A stretch of 32,402 nt of DNA from DATHYU01 sp033722675 (GTDB taxonomy: Bacteria > Actinomycetota > Acidimicrobiia > Spongiisociales > UBA11373), in the NCBI GenBank assembly GCA_033722675.1, contig JAWVYO010000018.1, positions 1 through 32,402 of the forward strand, given 5' to 3'. Below the pieces are notes generated by a model, which saw nothing but the letters and a program-made list of their open reading frames with translations, did not search any database and was not told where the DNA came from. The translations under genes and the position numbers were made by a program. This document shows, one piece after another, positions 6,984 to 13,803 of this stretch. Position 1 is the first letter of the stretch. Every line of letters begins with the position of its first letter.

Positions 6984-8003
6984 TCAGGGAGCCGGCAGCT
7001 CCGGCGGAATGGGGACGGGGAAGGCCGCAATGCGTCCATCCTCGAATCCGACGACGAGCTCCAGCGTCGTGACGTCGACGGGCACCCGGTAGCCCCACAC
7101 GAGGTCGATGCTCGAGCCGTCGTCCAGGTCGACGACGAAGTGGTTCGTCGGCTCGATGATCTCTCCGTCGGCCACGATCCGGAACTCGGGCCCCTCGATG
7201 ATCGTCCCGCCGCAGTTCCCGCCCCCGGCGGTCGCCACCATGTCGATGCGGAGGAACCGCTCGCCGACGGGTGCCCGGCGTGATCCGCTGCGCACGATCT
7301 CGCGTCCGGTGTGGTCGACGCCTCCGTCGAGATCCCATTCCCCGGCGAGCACGTCCACACGACCGGGGGCGTCGGCGCATCCGCCCTCCCACTCGACGTC
7401 GGCCGAATCGTCGATGGCGATCGGGATCGGATAGGGATCCGCGATCGGGCCCTCCAGGGGGATCGACAGGGGAACGTTGTCGCCGTCGTCGAACCGCACC
7501 GATGCGCCGTCGAGGTCGAGGTCGTCCGCCGGGAAGGCCAGCGCCGAGACCACCGGCCCGTCGTCGGTCACACGGAGCGTCCTGGTGAAGTCGACCATGA
7601 CAGCCGGAATCACCTCACCGTCGGCCAGCCGGAGGCTGAAGTCGGCCACGGCGAACTCCTCCGTCGTGCCCGGATATCCGTCCTCGAAGTCCATCGTCAG
7701 GTCGATGAAGAGGTGCCGGTCCGAGCCCTGCGTCGGCGGATCGTCGAGGTAGGTGCCCGGCGTCGCCGAGGAGACCACGGCGTCCGTGAGGCCGATCACG
7801 ACATGTGCGTAGACGGCTGCTCGCGGCAGGTCGAGCCCGGGATCGGTGTCGGTCGCCTGTGTCGTCGAGGTGGGCGCGGAGGGCGGGAGGGTCGTGGCCG
7901 GGGTCGATGCGGTCGACGGGGACGCCGGCGTCGGTTCTTCGGCCGTCCCTCCGCAAGCGGCGACGACGAGCACCATCGCACCGACCAGCGTCCCGATCCT
8001 CAC
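6984..8003 (-). CDS. Secreted lipoprotein, DUF4352-like repeats
   Basis: A 339-residue predicted lipoprotein: signal MRIGTLVGAMVLVVAAC with lipobox VAAC (Cys17), then a Ser/Thr/Pro linker (about 18-55) and two acidic beta-rich segments. Phrases such as VVSSATPGTYLDDPPTQGSDRHLFIDLTMDFED and APVGERFLRIDMVATAGGGN recall the DUF4352 immunoglobulin-like fold, seemingly in two copies. Two Cys in the second half (ADAPG region and GNCGG) could form a disulphide. The function is unknown. The start is GTG 8003, with the ribosome-binding site GGAGGAGAGG about 7 nt upstream and TAGGGT (-10) at 8032-8037. Longer frames upstream are not supported. Confidence 0.8.
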   Translation of the reverse strand: MRIGTLVGAMVLVVAACGGTAEEPTPASPSTASTPATTLPPSAPTSTTQATDTDPGLDLPRAAVYAHVVIGLTDAVVSSATPGTYLDDPPTQGSDRHLFIDLTMDFEDGYPGTTEEFAVADFSLRLADGEVIPAVMVDFTRTLRVTDDGPVVSALAFPADDLDLDGASVRFDDGDNVPLSIPLEGPIADPYPIPIAIDDSADVEWEGGCADAPGRVDVLAGEWDLDGGVDHTGREIVRSGSRRAPVGERFLRIDMVATAGGGNCGGTIIEGPEFRIVADGEIIEPTNHFVVDLDDGSSIDLVWGYRVPVDVTTLELVVGFEDGRIAAFPVPIPPELPAP

Positions 8004-8031
8004 CGAGCCTCTCCTCCGTGCCGACGTATCG

Positions 8032-8037
8032 ACCCTA
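8032..8037 (-). promoter_or_regulatory. -10 box TAGGGT for lipoprotein gene
   Basis: TAGGGT on the minus strand would give a leader of roughly 22 nt containing the strong GGAGGAGAGG ribosome-binding site before GTG 8003. Confidence 0.45.
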
Positions 8038-8210
8038 CGCCGTCGTGGGGGCCGAGTGCCGATCGTCGCATCGCCGGTCCCGAGGGCGGCCGGATCGACA
8101 CGATCCCGGATCGCCCCGCTCCATCCATGCGTGGCACCGGTTGGGGCGGCGCCCCCCGGGGTCGGCCGGCGAGGCCTCCGGACGTCCGCCCATCGGTCGG
8201 CTCGATCCTC

Positions 8211-8216
8211 TAGCCT
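8211..8216 (+). promoter_or_regulatory. -10 box TAGCCT for GcvT-like gene
   Basis: TAGCCT would start a transcript near 8223, leaving a leader of about 22 nt with AGGTGG just before GTG 8245. Confidence 0.45.
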
Positions 8217-8244
8217 CGTCGCACTCCCGACGCAGGTGGACGAG

Positions 8245-9450
8245 GTGGCACGATCCAAGGACGAGGTGGCGTTCGCCGTCACACCGATTCGCTCGAGTGA
8301 CGGTCCCGACGAGTTCCGCATCTCGATGCGACCCCACCCCCTCGTGCATCAGGAGCTCCCTCACGACCCGATCTTCGGCATCTACAACCGCCGGCTGCGT
8401 TCGCTGGCCTACGGCGAGGTCCCGATGAGCGAGCTCTACTGGCGGTTGCGTCGACAGGTGGGCCTGTCGCACACGGGCGAGGTCGCGACCGAGATCCGGG
8501 GACCCGAGGCGGCCGACATGCTCGACCGCGTCTTCGCCCGCGACGTCACCGGGATCCGGGAGGGGCGGTGCAGCTACCAGATCGCCTGCTTCGCCGACGG
8601 CGGGATGATCATGGACGGCGTCCTGCTCCGGCTGGCGTCCGACCGGTTCTGGTACGCCCAGGGCGATGGCGAGTTCCGCGTGTGGCTCCGAGCCCAGGCC
8701 GAGGACTTCGACGTGGACGTGTTCGATGCCGACGTCTGGATCAGTCAGGTCCAGGGCCCGCGCTCGATGGACGTCCTCGAGCAGGTTTCCGACGAGGGGA
8801 TCCCGGAGCGCTTCAACTACTTCGACCTCGCCCACATCCACATCGGTGGCCAGCCGGCGGTGATCAGCCGGACCGGATTCACCGGCGAGCTGGGGTGGGA
8901 GGTGTACTTCGGGTCCGACGTCGACGCCGCGGTCATCGGGGACCGTCTCGTCGAGGCGGGCGAGCCGCACGGCATGCACACCATTCCGGCCGAGGCGACC
9001 AACGCCCGGCGTGTCGAAGCGGGCCTGCTGCTCGCGGGGGCAGATTTCGACGAGACCGTGACGCCCTTCGCCGCCGGTCTCGGATCGTTCGTCGACCTGG
9101 AGCGGGGCGGATTCATCGGTGCCGAGGCACTGCGGGAGGCGGACACGAGCCGGCGAACGTGGGGGCTGCAGTGCGACGGCGGGGTCGCCCGCCGGGGCGA
9201 CACCGTGTCGGCCGCCGGAGAGTCCGGCGGCCGGGTCACGAGCACCGGCTGGTCGCCGTACCTCCGGCGGGGTGTGGCGATCGTCCGCATGGAGGACCCG
9301 GCACTCGGCCCGGGCACCGTCGTGGACGTCGAATGTCGCGACGGTGAGACCCGTCGCGGGGAACTGTGCGAGCTGCCGATGTACGACGCCGACCGCGCGA
9401 TCGCACGCGGGAAGGACACCGACATCCCCGAGATCCCCGACGGGGAGTGA
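8245..9450 (+). CDS. GcvT/DmdA-type folate-dependent aminomethyltransferase family protein
   Basis: A protein of about 401 residues with the glycine-cleavage T-protein fold. These proteins pass a methyl or aminomethyl group to tetrahydrofolate; relatives include GcvT, DMSP demethylase DmdA and sarcosine/dimethylglycine oxidases. Visible signatures are LSHTGEVATEIRGPEAADMLDRVFARDV (N-terminal domain), the central RTGFTGELGWEVYF motif, and IPAEATNARRVEAGLLLAGADFDETVTPFAAGLGSFVDL (C-terminal domain). The start is uncertain: GTG 8245 has AGGTGG 5 nt upstream, while GTG 8236, GTG 8266 and ATG 8324 are alternatives. No glycine-cleavage H or P genes are nearby, so a catabolic demethylase is more likely than true GcvT (inference). 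Confidence 0.82.
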   Translation: MARSKDEVAFAVTPIRSSDGPDEFRISMRPHPLVHQELPHDPIFGIYNRRLRSLAYGEVPMSELYWRLRRQVGLSHTGEVATEIRGPEAADMLDRVFARDVTGIREGRCSYQIACFADGGMIMDGVLLRLASDRFWYAQGDGEFRVWLRAQAEDFDVDVFDADVWISQVQGPRSMDVLEQVSDEGIPERFNYFDLAHIHIGGQPAVISRTGFTGELGWEVYFGSDVDAAVIGDRLVEAGEPHGMHTIPAEATNARRVEAGLLLAGADFDETVTPFAAGLGSFVDLERGGFIGAEALREADTSRRTWGLQCDGGVARRGDTVSAAGESGGRVTSTGWSPYLRRGVAIVRMEDPALGPGTVVDVECRDGETRRGELCELPMYDADRAIARGKDTDIPEIPDGE

Positions 9451-9468
9451 TCCGGCGGGTCCCCTCGC

Positions 9469-10122
9469 TCAGACGACCTCGTACACGAAGTACTGCACCT
9501 GGATGCGGTCGCCGTACTCGGGATGGTGGGGCAGGTACGGCAGGGGCTCGGTGCCGAACCGCCGCTTCCAGACTCCGTGGCTCTCGAGTTCGTCGAGCTT
9601 CGCTCCGTAGTCTCGGGTGCGCATGATGTCGTCACGCTGGGAGAAGACGACGAAGCCTCCCGGACGGACGATGCGGCTCAACTCCCGGAGGATCTCGGTC
9701 GTCTCGAAGTAGGTCAGCGCGCCGATGAAGTTCACGGCGTCGAACTCGTCGTCGTCGAAGGGGAGGGGAAACTGCTGCATGTCGACGCGCGACAGCGTCG
9801 TGTACGCACCGGTCTCGCCCGCCAGCTCCAGCAGGCGGGCCGAGATGTCGATGCCCTCGATGGACTCGTAGCCGAGGTTCGCCAGGGCGGTGCCCGTCAG
9901 TCCGGAGCCACACGCGGCGTCGAGGATCCGGCTGTCGCGGGGGACGAAGTTCTTCAGGATCGCCGCTGCGGTCTCGGGCCCCACGTAGCCCCACTCGTCG
10001 AAGGTCTCGTCGTAGGCGCCCGTCTCGGCGAAGGCGTCGTAGTCGCGCGCCACGGCCGCGCTGTCGGTGGTGTAGTCGTCGCCCCAGATCTCGGGCGTCT
10101 CGTCGATGATTCCCCTGCCCAT
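9469..10122 (-). CDS. SAM-dependent methyltransferase, Williams-Beuren/UbiE-like
   Basis: A 217-residue class I methyltransferase. Motif I is ILDAACGSGLTGTALANLGY, the strand-2 acid is in IEGIDISARLLELA, motif II is FDAVNFIGALTYF, and motif III is IVRPGGFVVFSQRDD. The N-terminal stretch (YDAFAETGAYDETFDEWGYVGPETAA) and the C-terminal part (LPYLPHHPEYGDRIQVQYFVYEV) match the small methyltransferases related to WBSCR27. The substrate is unknown. Start ATG 10122 has GCGGAGC about 8 nt upstream and TAGCGT further up as -10. It ends 18 bp from the convergent GcvT-like gene. Confidence 0.85.
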   Translation of the reverse strand: MGRGIIDETPEIWGDDYTTDSAAVARDYDAFAETGAYDETFDEWGYVGPETAAAILKNFVPRDSRILDAACGSGLTGTALANLGYESIEGIDISARLLELAGETGAYTTLSRVDMQQFPLPFDDDEFDAVNFIGALTYFETTEILRELSRIVRPGGFVVFSQRDDIMRTRDYGAKLDELESHGVWKRRFGTEPLPYLPHHPEYGDRIQVQYFVYEVV

Positions 10123-10348
10123 GACGCGCTCCGCTCGTTCGTGGTCGTCGGCATCCGACGCTACCGGAGGGCGGTGGGCACCTCGATCGGGGACGATCTC
10201 GCGTTCCGGGGCGATCAGGGGCGGACCTTCGCCTTCGTGCAGGTGCACCGGCACGGCCCAGCGCACCGCGCAGTGGGTCGTCCGGCCCTGGCAGTCCCTG
10301 CCTGCATCCCGTACAGGTAGCGCGGAGGGGAACGATCCAGGAGGTGCC

Positions 10349-11785
10349 ATGGCACACGCGACGACCCGGACGGCCCCCGACCTGCAGCCACGACGCCGGG
10401 GGAGCCCGGTGGCGGTGATCGTCGTCCTCGTCCTCCTGGCCGGCGGGGCGGTGGCCGGCTGGTGGTTCCTGCTGCGGGACGACGCGAACGGCTCTGGGCC
10501 GAGCGCCGTCGCCACCGTGTCGTCCGATGCATCGGCCGTGCTCGAGACGCCGGGCGGTGTCATGCTCGAGATCCCCGTCGGGGCGGTCCCCGAGACCCGC
10601 GACGGAGCGATCGGTGAGGTCGTCTTCACGATGGACGAGCAGACCGTGGACGACCGGCAGGCGAACCTGCCCGAGGGCCTCTCCCTCGCGGAGACCGCCG
10701 TGGAGATCGGTCCCGACTTCCAGACGCTGGCCGCTCCGGCGGTCCTCAGCCTCCCGATCCCCGACGACGTGCCGATCGAACGGGTCGGCGGGCTCGCCTG
10801 GTTCGACCCCCAGACCGACGGCTGGGTCATGGTGCCCTCCCGCGTCGACGAGGGTGCCCGTGTCGTCTCCGCCGACGTCACCCACTTCTCGATGTGGAGC
10901 TGGTGGCACGAGCGGGAGGACTCCGATCGTCGCTGGAAGGCCGAGCACGGCGGATACGTGGCGGTCGCCAACCAGATCCAGGGCAACATCGTCTTCCCCA
11001 CCGATTTCTTCGGCTGGGGGGACCGGAGGACGTCGTACACGTCGTACGGGATCTGCGTCGATCGGTACTTCGTCGAGGACGAGGCGATGCGGTCGAACAC
11101 CTGGTGGCAACCCACCGACTGGATGATCATGCAGCGCGCCTATCCCGGTTCCGACTTCGAGCGCCCCCAGGAGGGCGAACACGAGGTCTGGCTGCCCCAG
11201 GGCGAGTACCAGCTGCGTGAGGTGCTGTTCTTCTCCGAGCTCAACCGGCTGATCGGGTACGTCCCCGCGTACGGGTGGGCCTCACGTCCGCTCGCGACGG
11301 CGATCGTCGCCAGCGGCGGAGAACGCCAGTACACGTGGCGCGAGGAGGAGCGGGTGGACGACTACTCGCTCGGCGGCGGCGGGTGGGTCCCGGGGCGACC
11401 CGAGTGCGCCGGAACGGCGATGCACGCCCCCGGCCACGGCGACGTACAGGTCCAGCTCATCTGGCCCGAGGAGAACGTCGACCTCGACCTGCACGTCATC
11501 GAGCCGGACGGATTCGAGATCTACTACGCCGACCGGAGCTCCGCGTCCGGCGGGTGGCTCGACCACGACAACACCTTCGGTGCCGGGACGCCGGAGAACG
11601 TCTTCTGGGAGGATCCGCCGGCCGGGACCTATCGCGTCGAACTCGTCTACTTCAGTGGCGAGCCGACGGCGCACTGGACGGTGAGGACCATCGTCGAGGG
11701 AGAGATCGAGATCTTCGAGGGCACGATCGCCCCGTCGTCGGACGGCGAGGAGCCCGTCGTGGTGACCGAGTTCCGGGTCGACTGA
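10349..11785 (+). CDS. Membrane-anchored protein with ZU5-like and DUF2135-like domains
   Basis: A 478-residue protein: a basic N-terminus, one transmembrane anchor at about 22-44 (VAVIVVLVLLAGGAVAGWWFLL), and then an extracytoplasmic part. Residues 60-180 resemble a ZU5 domain (LETPGGVMLEIPVGAVPET... ending VTHFSMWSWW). The middle, 190-360, is Trp/Tyr-rich and unassigned. Residues 365-478 resemble DUF2135/YfaP-type beta domains (ENVDLDLHVIEPDGFEIYYA, GTYRVELVYFSG). No enzyme motif is seen; a surface or envelope-stress role is inference. The start ATG 10349 follows AGGAGGT at 3 nt. The stop is only 10 bp before the ECF -35 motif. Confidence 0.75.
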   Translation: MAHATTRTAPDLQPRRRGSPVAVIVVLVLLAGGAVAGWWFLLRDDANGSGPSAVATVSSDASAVLETPGGVMLEIPVGAVPETRDGAIGEVVFTMDEQTVDDRQANLPEGLSLAETAVEIGPDFQTLAAPAVLSLPIPDDVPIERVGGLAWFDPQTDGWVMVPSRVDEGARVVSADVTHFSMWSWWHEREDSDRRWKAEHGGYVAVANQIQGNIVFPTDFFGWGDRRTSYTSYGICVDRYFVEDEAMRSNTWWQPTDWMIMQRAYPGSDFERPQEGEHEVWLPQGEYQLREVLFFSELNRLIGYVPAYGWASRPLATAIVASGGERQYTWREEERVDDYSLGGGGWVPGRPECAGTAMHAPGHGDVQVQLIWPEENVDLDLHVIEPDGFEIYYADRSSASGGWLDHDNTFGAGTPENVFWEDPPAGTYRVELVYFSGEPTAHWTVRTIVEGEIEIFEGTIAPSSDGEEPVVVTEFRVD

Positions 11786-11787
11786 CG

Positions 11788-11823
11788 GAAACCGTGTAAC
11801 GATCGGCTCCGAACCCCGATCAC
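11788..11823 (+). promoter_or_regulatory. ECF-type promoter upstream of the sigma gene
   Basis: GAAACCGTGTAACG (11788-11801) is followed after 15 nt by CGATCAC (11817-11823). The AAC core in the -35 and a CGAT-type -10 are typical of ECF promoters. A 12/14 match to the -35 block and an identical -10 occur at 12919-12955, so the sigma factor probably drives both. Confidence 0.72.
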
Positions 11824-11840
11824 CCGGAGGGAGGTCTGGG

Positions 11841-12413
11841 ATGATCGGGGTCGAGGAGCACATGGCCGAGGTCGACCATCACGAGCGGATCGAGCGCGCC
11901 CGCAGTGGGGACGAACGCGCCTGGGCCGAGATCGTGGAGCGCCTCGGTCCCCGGATCCTCGGATACGCCCGCGGCAAGGGCATCGCCGACGCCGACGACG
12001 TCGTCCAGGACGTCTTCCTCGCCGCAGCCCGCCGCATCGGCGACTTCGAGGGGACCTGGTCGAACTTCCGGTCCTGGATCTTCTCCATCGCCTATCGCCA
12101 GATCGTGGACCGATACCGACGGTCGGGTCGCGAGGACGCCTCGCTGCCGCGCGTGCTCGTCGACGACCTGGATCCCGGACCCGCCGACGAGGTGGTGGAC
12201 CGCGAAGCCGCCTCCGACGCCGTACGCGCCCTCGACGTCCTCAGCGGCGACGAACGCGATGTCGTGCTCCTTCGCGTCGTGGCGGGCCTCGAGACGGCCG
12301 AGGTGGCCGAGGCCGTCGGAAAACGGCCGGGAACCGTCCGGGTGGTGCAGTCGCGGGCCCTCGACAAGGTCAGGGCGGAGCTGCGACGCCGGGGATACGG
12401 TGAGCTGCGATGA
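11841..12413 (+). CDS. ECF-type RNA polymerase sigma factor
   Basis: A 190-residue sigma-70 family protein of the extracytoplasmic-function group, with only regions 2 and 4. Region 2 includes ADADDVVQDVFLAAARRIGDFEG and NFRSWIFSIAYRQIVDRYRR (about 45-95). Region 4 is LSGDERDVVLLRVVAGLETAEVAEAVGKRPGTVRVVQSRALDKVRAEL (about 134-182) with its helix-turn-helix. The ATG at 11841 follows GGAGGGAGG; a second in-frame ATG at 11862 is possible. The stop overlaps the next start as ATGA (12410-12413), so the two products are translationally coupled. An ECF-like promoter right upstream suggests positive autoregulation. Confidence 0.93.
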   Translation: MIGVEEHMAEVDHHERIERARSGDERAWAEIVERLGPRILGYARGKGIADADDVVQDVFLAAARRIGDFEGTWSNFRSWIFSIAYRQIVDRYRRSGREDASLPRVLVDDLDPGPADEVVDREAASDAVRALDVLSGDERDVVLLRVVAGLETAEVAEAVGKRPGTVRVVQSRALDKVRAELRRRGYGELR

Positions 12414-12913
12414 CCGATCCACTCGACCGCTGGGCCGACGACCTCGCGGGGGATCTCGCCGAGGACCTCGACCCGGGGGCCGTCGACGCGATCGCCTCGC
12501 AGGCGGCGTCGATCGCTGCGTCTGCCGCCGCGTCCGCCGGTGCGGCCGGCGCTGCGGCCGGGGCCACGGCTGCGGGAGCCACGACCGCGGGCGTGTCGGC
12601 GGCGGCGAAGATCGTGACGGCCGTGGCTGCGGCCCTCGCCATCGGCGTGGGAGCGTTTGCGGCGACCGGCAACCTGCCGGATCCCATCCAGTCCTTCGTG
12701 GCCGACGTGGTCGAACTCGTCGGCGTCGACCTGCCCCGGCCCGGTGAGGACCTCCCGGTGGATCTGCCCGGTGTCGAGCTCCCCGGCGCGGACCTTCCCG
12801 GCGAACCGTCGGCCCCTGGTGGCGGAACCGTGTCGGACGTCACGGTGCCCGATGTCACCGTGCCCGGGGCGACGGTGCCCGACGCGCCCGTCGATCCCGG
12901 CCTCGACGGCTGA
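12410..12913 (+). CDS. Candidate anti-sigma/sensor membrane protein
   Basis: A 167-residue protein translationally coupled to the ECF sigma gene. Residues 1-25 hold DPLDRWADDLAGDLAEDLDP, then comes an Ala/Gly/Thr-rich helix-prone stretch (30-63), a transmembrane helix (about 64-86, AAKIVTAVAAALAIGVGAFAATG) and a Pro-rich outer tail with short repeats (DLPVDLPGVELPGADLPG; VTVPDVTVPGATVPDAP). No ZAS or RskA zinc motif is visible, so it is not a recognised anti-sigma family; the role rests on gene order and topology. The N-terminal block recurs in the gene at 12965, making the two paralogues. Confidence 0.72.
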   Translation: MTDPLDRWADDLAGDLAEDLDPGAVDAIASQAASIAASAAASAGAAGAAAGATAAGATTAGVSAAAKIVTAVAAALAIGVGAFAATGNLPDPIQSFVADVVELVGVDLPRPGEDLPVDLPGVELPGADLPGEPSAPGGGTVSDVTVPDVTVPGATVPDAPVDPGLDG

Positions 12914-12918
12914 CCGCA

Positions 12919-12955
12919 GAAATCCTGTAACGCTCCACCCCCCTCCTGCGATCAC
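12919..12955 (+). promoter_or_regulatory. Second ECF-type promoter
   Basis: GAAATCCTGTAACG (12919-12932) and CGATCAC (12949-12955), 16 nt apart, repeat the promoter motif in front of the sigma gene. Transcription would start near 12960, just before the ATG at 12965. Confidence 0.72.
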
Positions 12956-12964
12956 GGGGGTGAG

Positions 12965-13753
12965 ATGAGGATGAACCACATCGACCGGGATCCGCTCCCA
13001 GGATGGTCCGACGACCTCCGACGAGCTCTCACCGCCGACCTCCGGCCCGACCGGGCCCGTGAGATCGGTCTCCTGGCCGGTGCGGTCGCCTCCTCGACAC
13101 TCGCAACGGCGGCTGCTGCCGCCACAGGAGGAACCACCATGAACGCCATGATCGCCGCGACCGCTGCGTCGCAGACGAGCATGAAGATCGCGGCCGGAAG
13201 CCTCGCCGCCGTCCTGACCGCCGGCGCCGCCGCCGTCGCCACCGGATCGGTGACCATCGAACCGGACCTGGCGGAGCAGGCGACCGTCCAGCTCACCGAG
13301 CGGGTCGGGATCACCGTGGACGGATCGCTGGATGCCCCGGTGGAGGGGGACGTGACCGTCGAGACGTTCGGCATCGCCGGCCTGGGCGTCGTGCACGCGT
13401 CGTTCGACGGTTCGGTGCTGGACATCGTCGACGTCGAGGCCGATGCCGGGGTGCGAGCCACGGTGCTCTCGCAGTCCACGGATTCGGCGACCATCGAGTT
13501 CGCCGGCGACGGTGAGATCCTGACGGCGCTGATCGCCACCGTCGACGGGGAGATCGTCGCCAGCATCACGTCCGAGGCCGCCGTCGGCGGATCCGTCACC
13601 GGTGAGCGCGGTGCGGAGACCTCCGACGACGGCGAACGCGTCGACGTCGGCGCCGGTGTCGACTCGGAGGTGTCGGCCGATGTCGAGGATCGCCTGCGGG
13701 CGGACGTCGGTGCGACGCTCGAGGGGGACGTCGGGATCGGCCTCGACGACTGA
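12965..13753 (+). CDS. Paralogous sigma-associated membrane protein
   Basis: A 262-residue protein with the same plan as the preceding gene: DPLPGWSDDLRRALTADLRP near the N-terminus, an Ala-rich stretch, a transmembrane helix (about 73-96) and a long acidic, beta-rich outer domain (97-262) in place of the Pro repeats. No enzyme motif is seen. It has its own ECF-type promoter, so it is a likely target of the sigma factor. The start may be ATG 12965 or ATG 12971; GGGGGTGAG suits the second a little better. A strong internal AGGAGG lies 7 nt before an in-frame ATG at 13139, which would give a form without the N-terminal motif. Confidence 0.7.
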   Translation: MRMNHIDRDPLPGWSDDLRRALTADLRPDRAREIGLLAGAVASSTLATAAAAATGGTTMNAMIAATAASQTSMKIAAGSLAAVLTAGAAAVATGSVTIEPDLAEQATVQLTERVGITVDGSLDAPVEGDVTVETFGIAGLGVVHASFDGSVLDIVDVEADAGVRATVLSQSTDSATIEFAGDGEILTALIATVDGEIVASITSEAAVGGSVTGERGAETSDDGERVDVGAGVDSEVSADVEDRLRADVGATLEGDVGIGLDD

Positions 13754-13770
13754 CCCGGCTCGCGCTCGGT

Positions 13771-13798
13771 CGGGGCCCGGGGACGTCCCCGGGCCCCG
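13771..13798. terminator. Perfect 28-bp palindrome between convergent genes
   Basis: The arms pair without mismatch over 14 bp each (CGGGGCCCGGGGAC and its complement). The palindrome sits between the stop at 13753 and the convergent stop at 13804. There is no T-run on either strand. It is probably a bidirectional terminator or transcript stabiliser. Confidence 0.65.
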
Positions 13799-13803
13799 GC
13801 GCG

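Noticed and set aside
8245..9450. True glycine-cleavage T protein (gcvT)
   Set aside because: No gcvH or gcvP is nearby and the N-terminus (MRPHPLVHQELPHDPIFGIYNRR) is unlike GcvT, so only the family is given.
10123..10348. N-terminal extension of the methyltransferase (minus strand)
   Set aside because: The frame stays open upstream of ATG 10122, but homology, the ribosome-binding site and a -10 box all support the shorter start.
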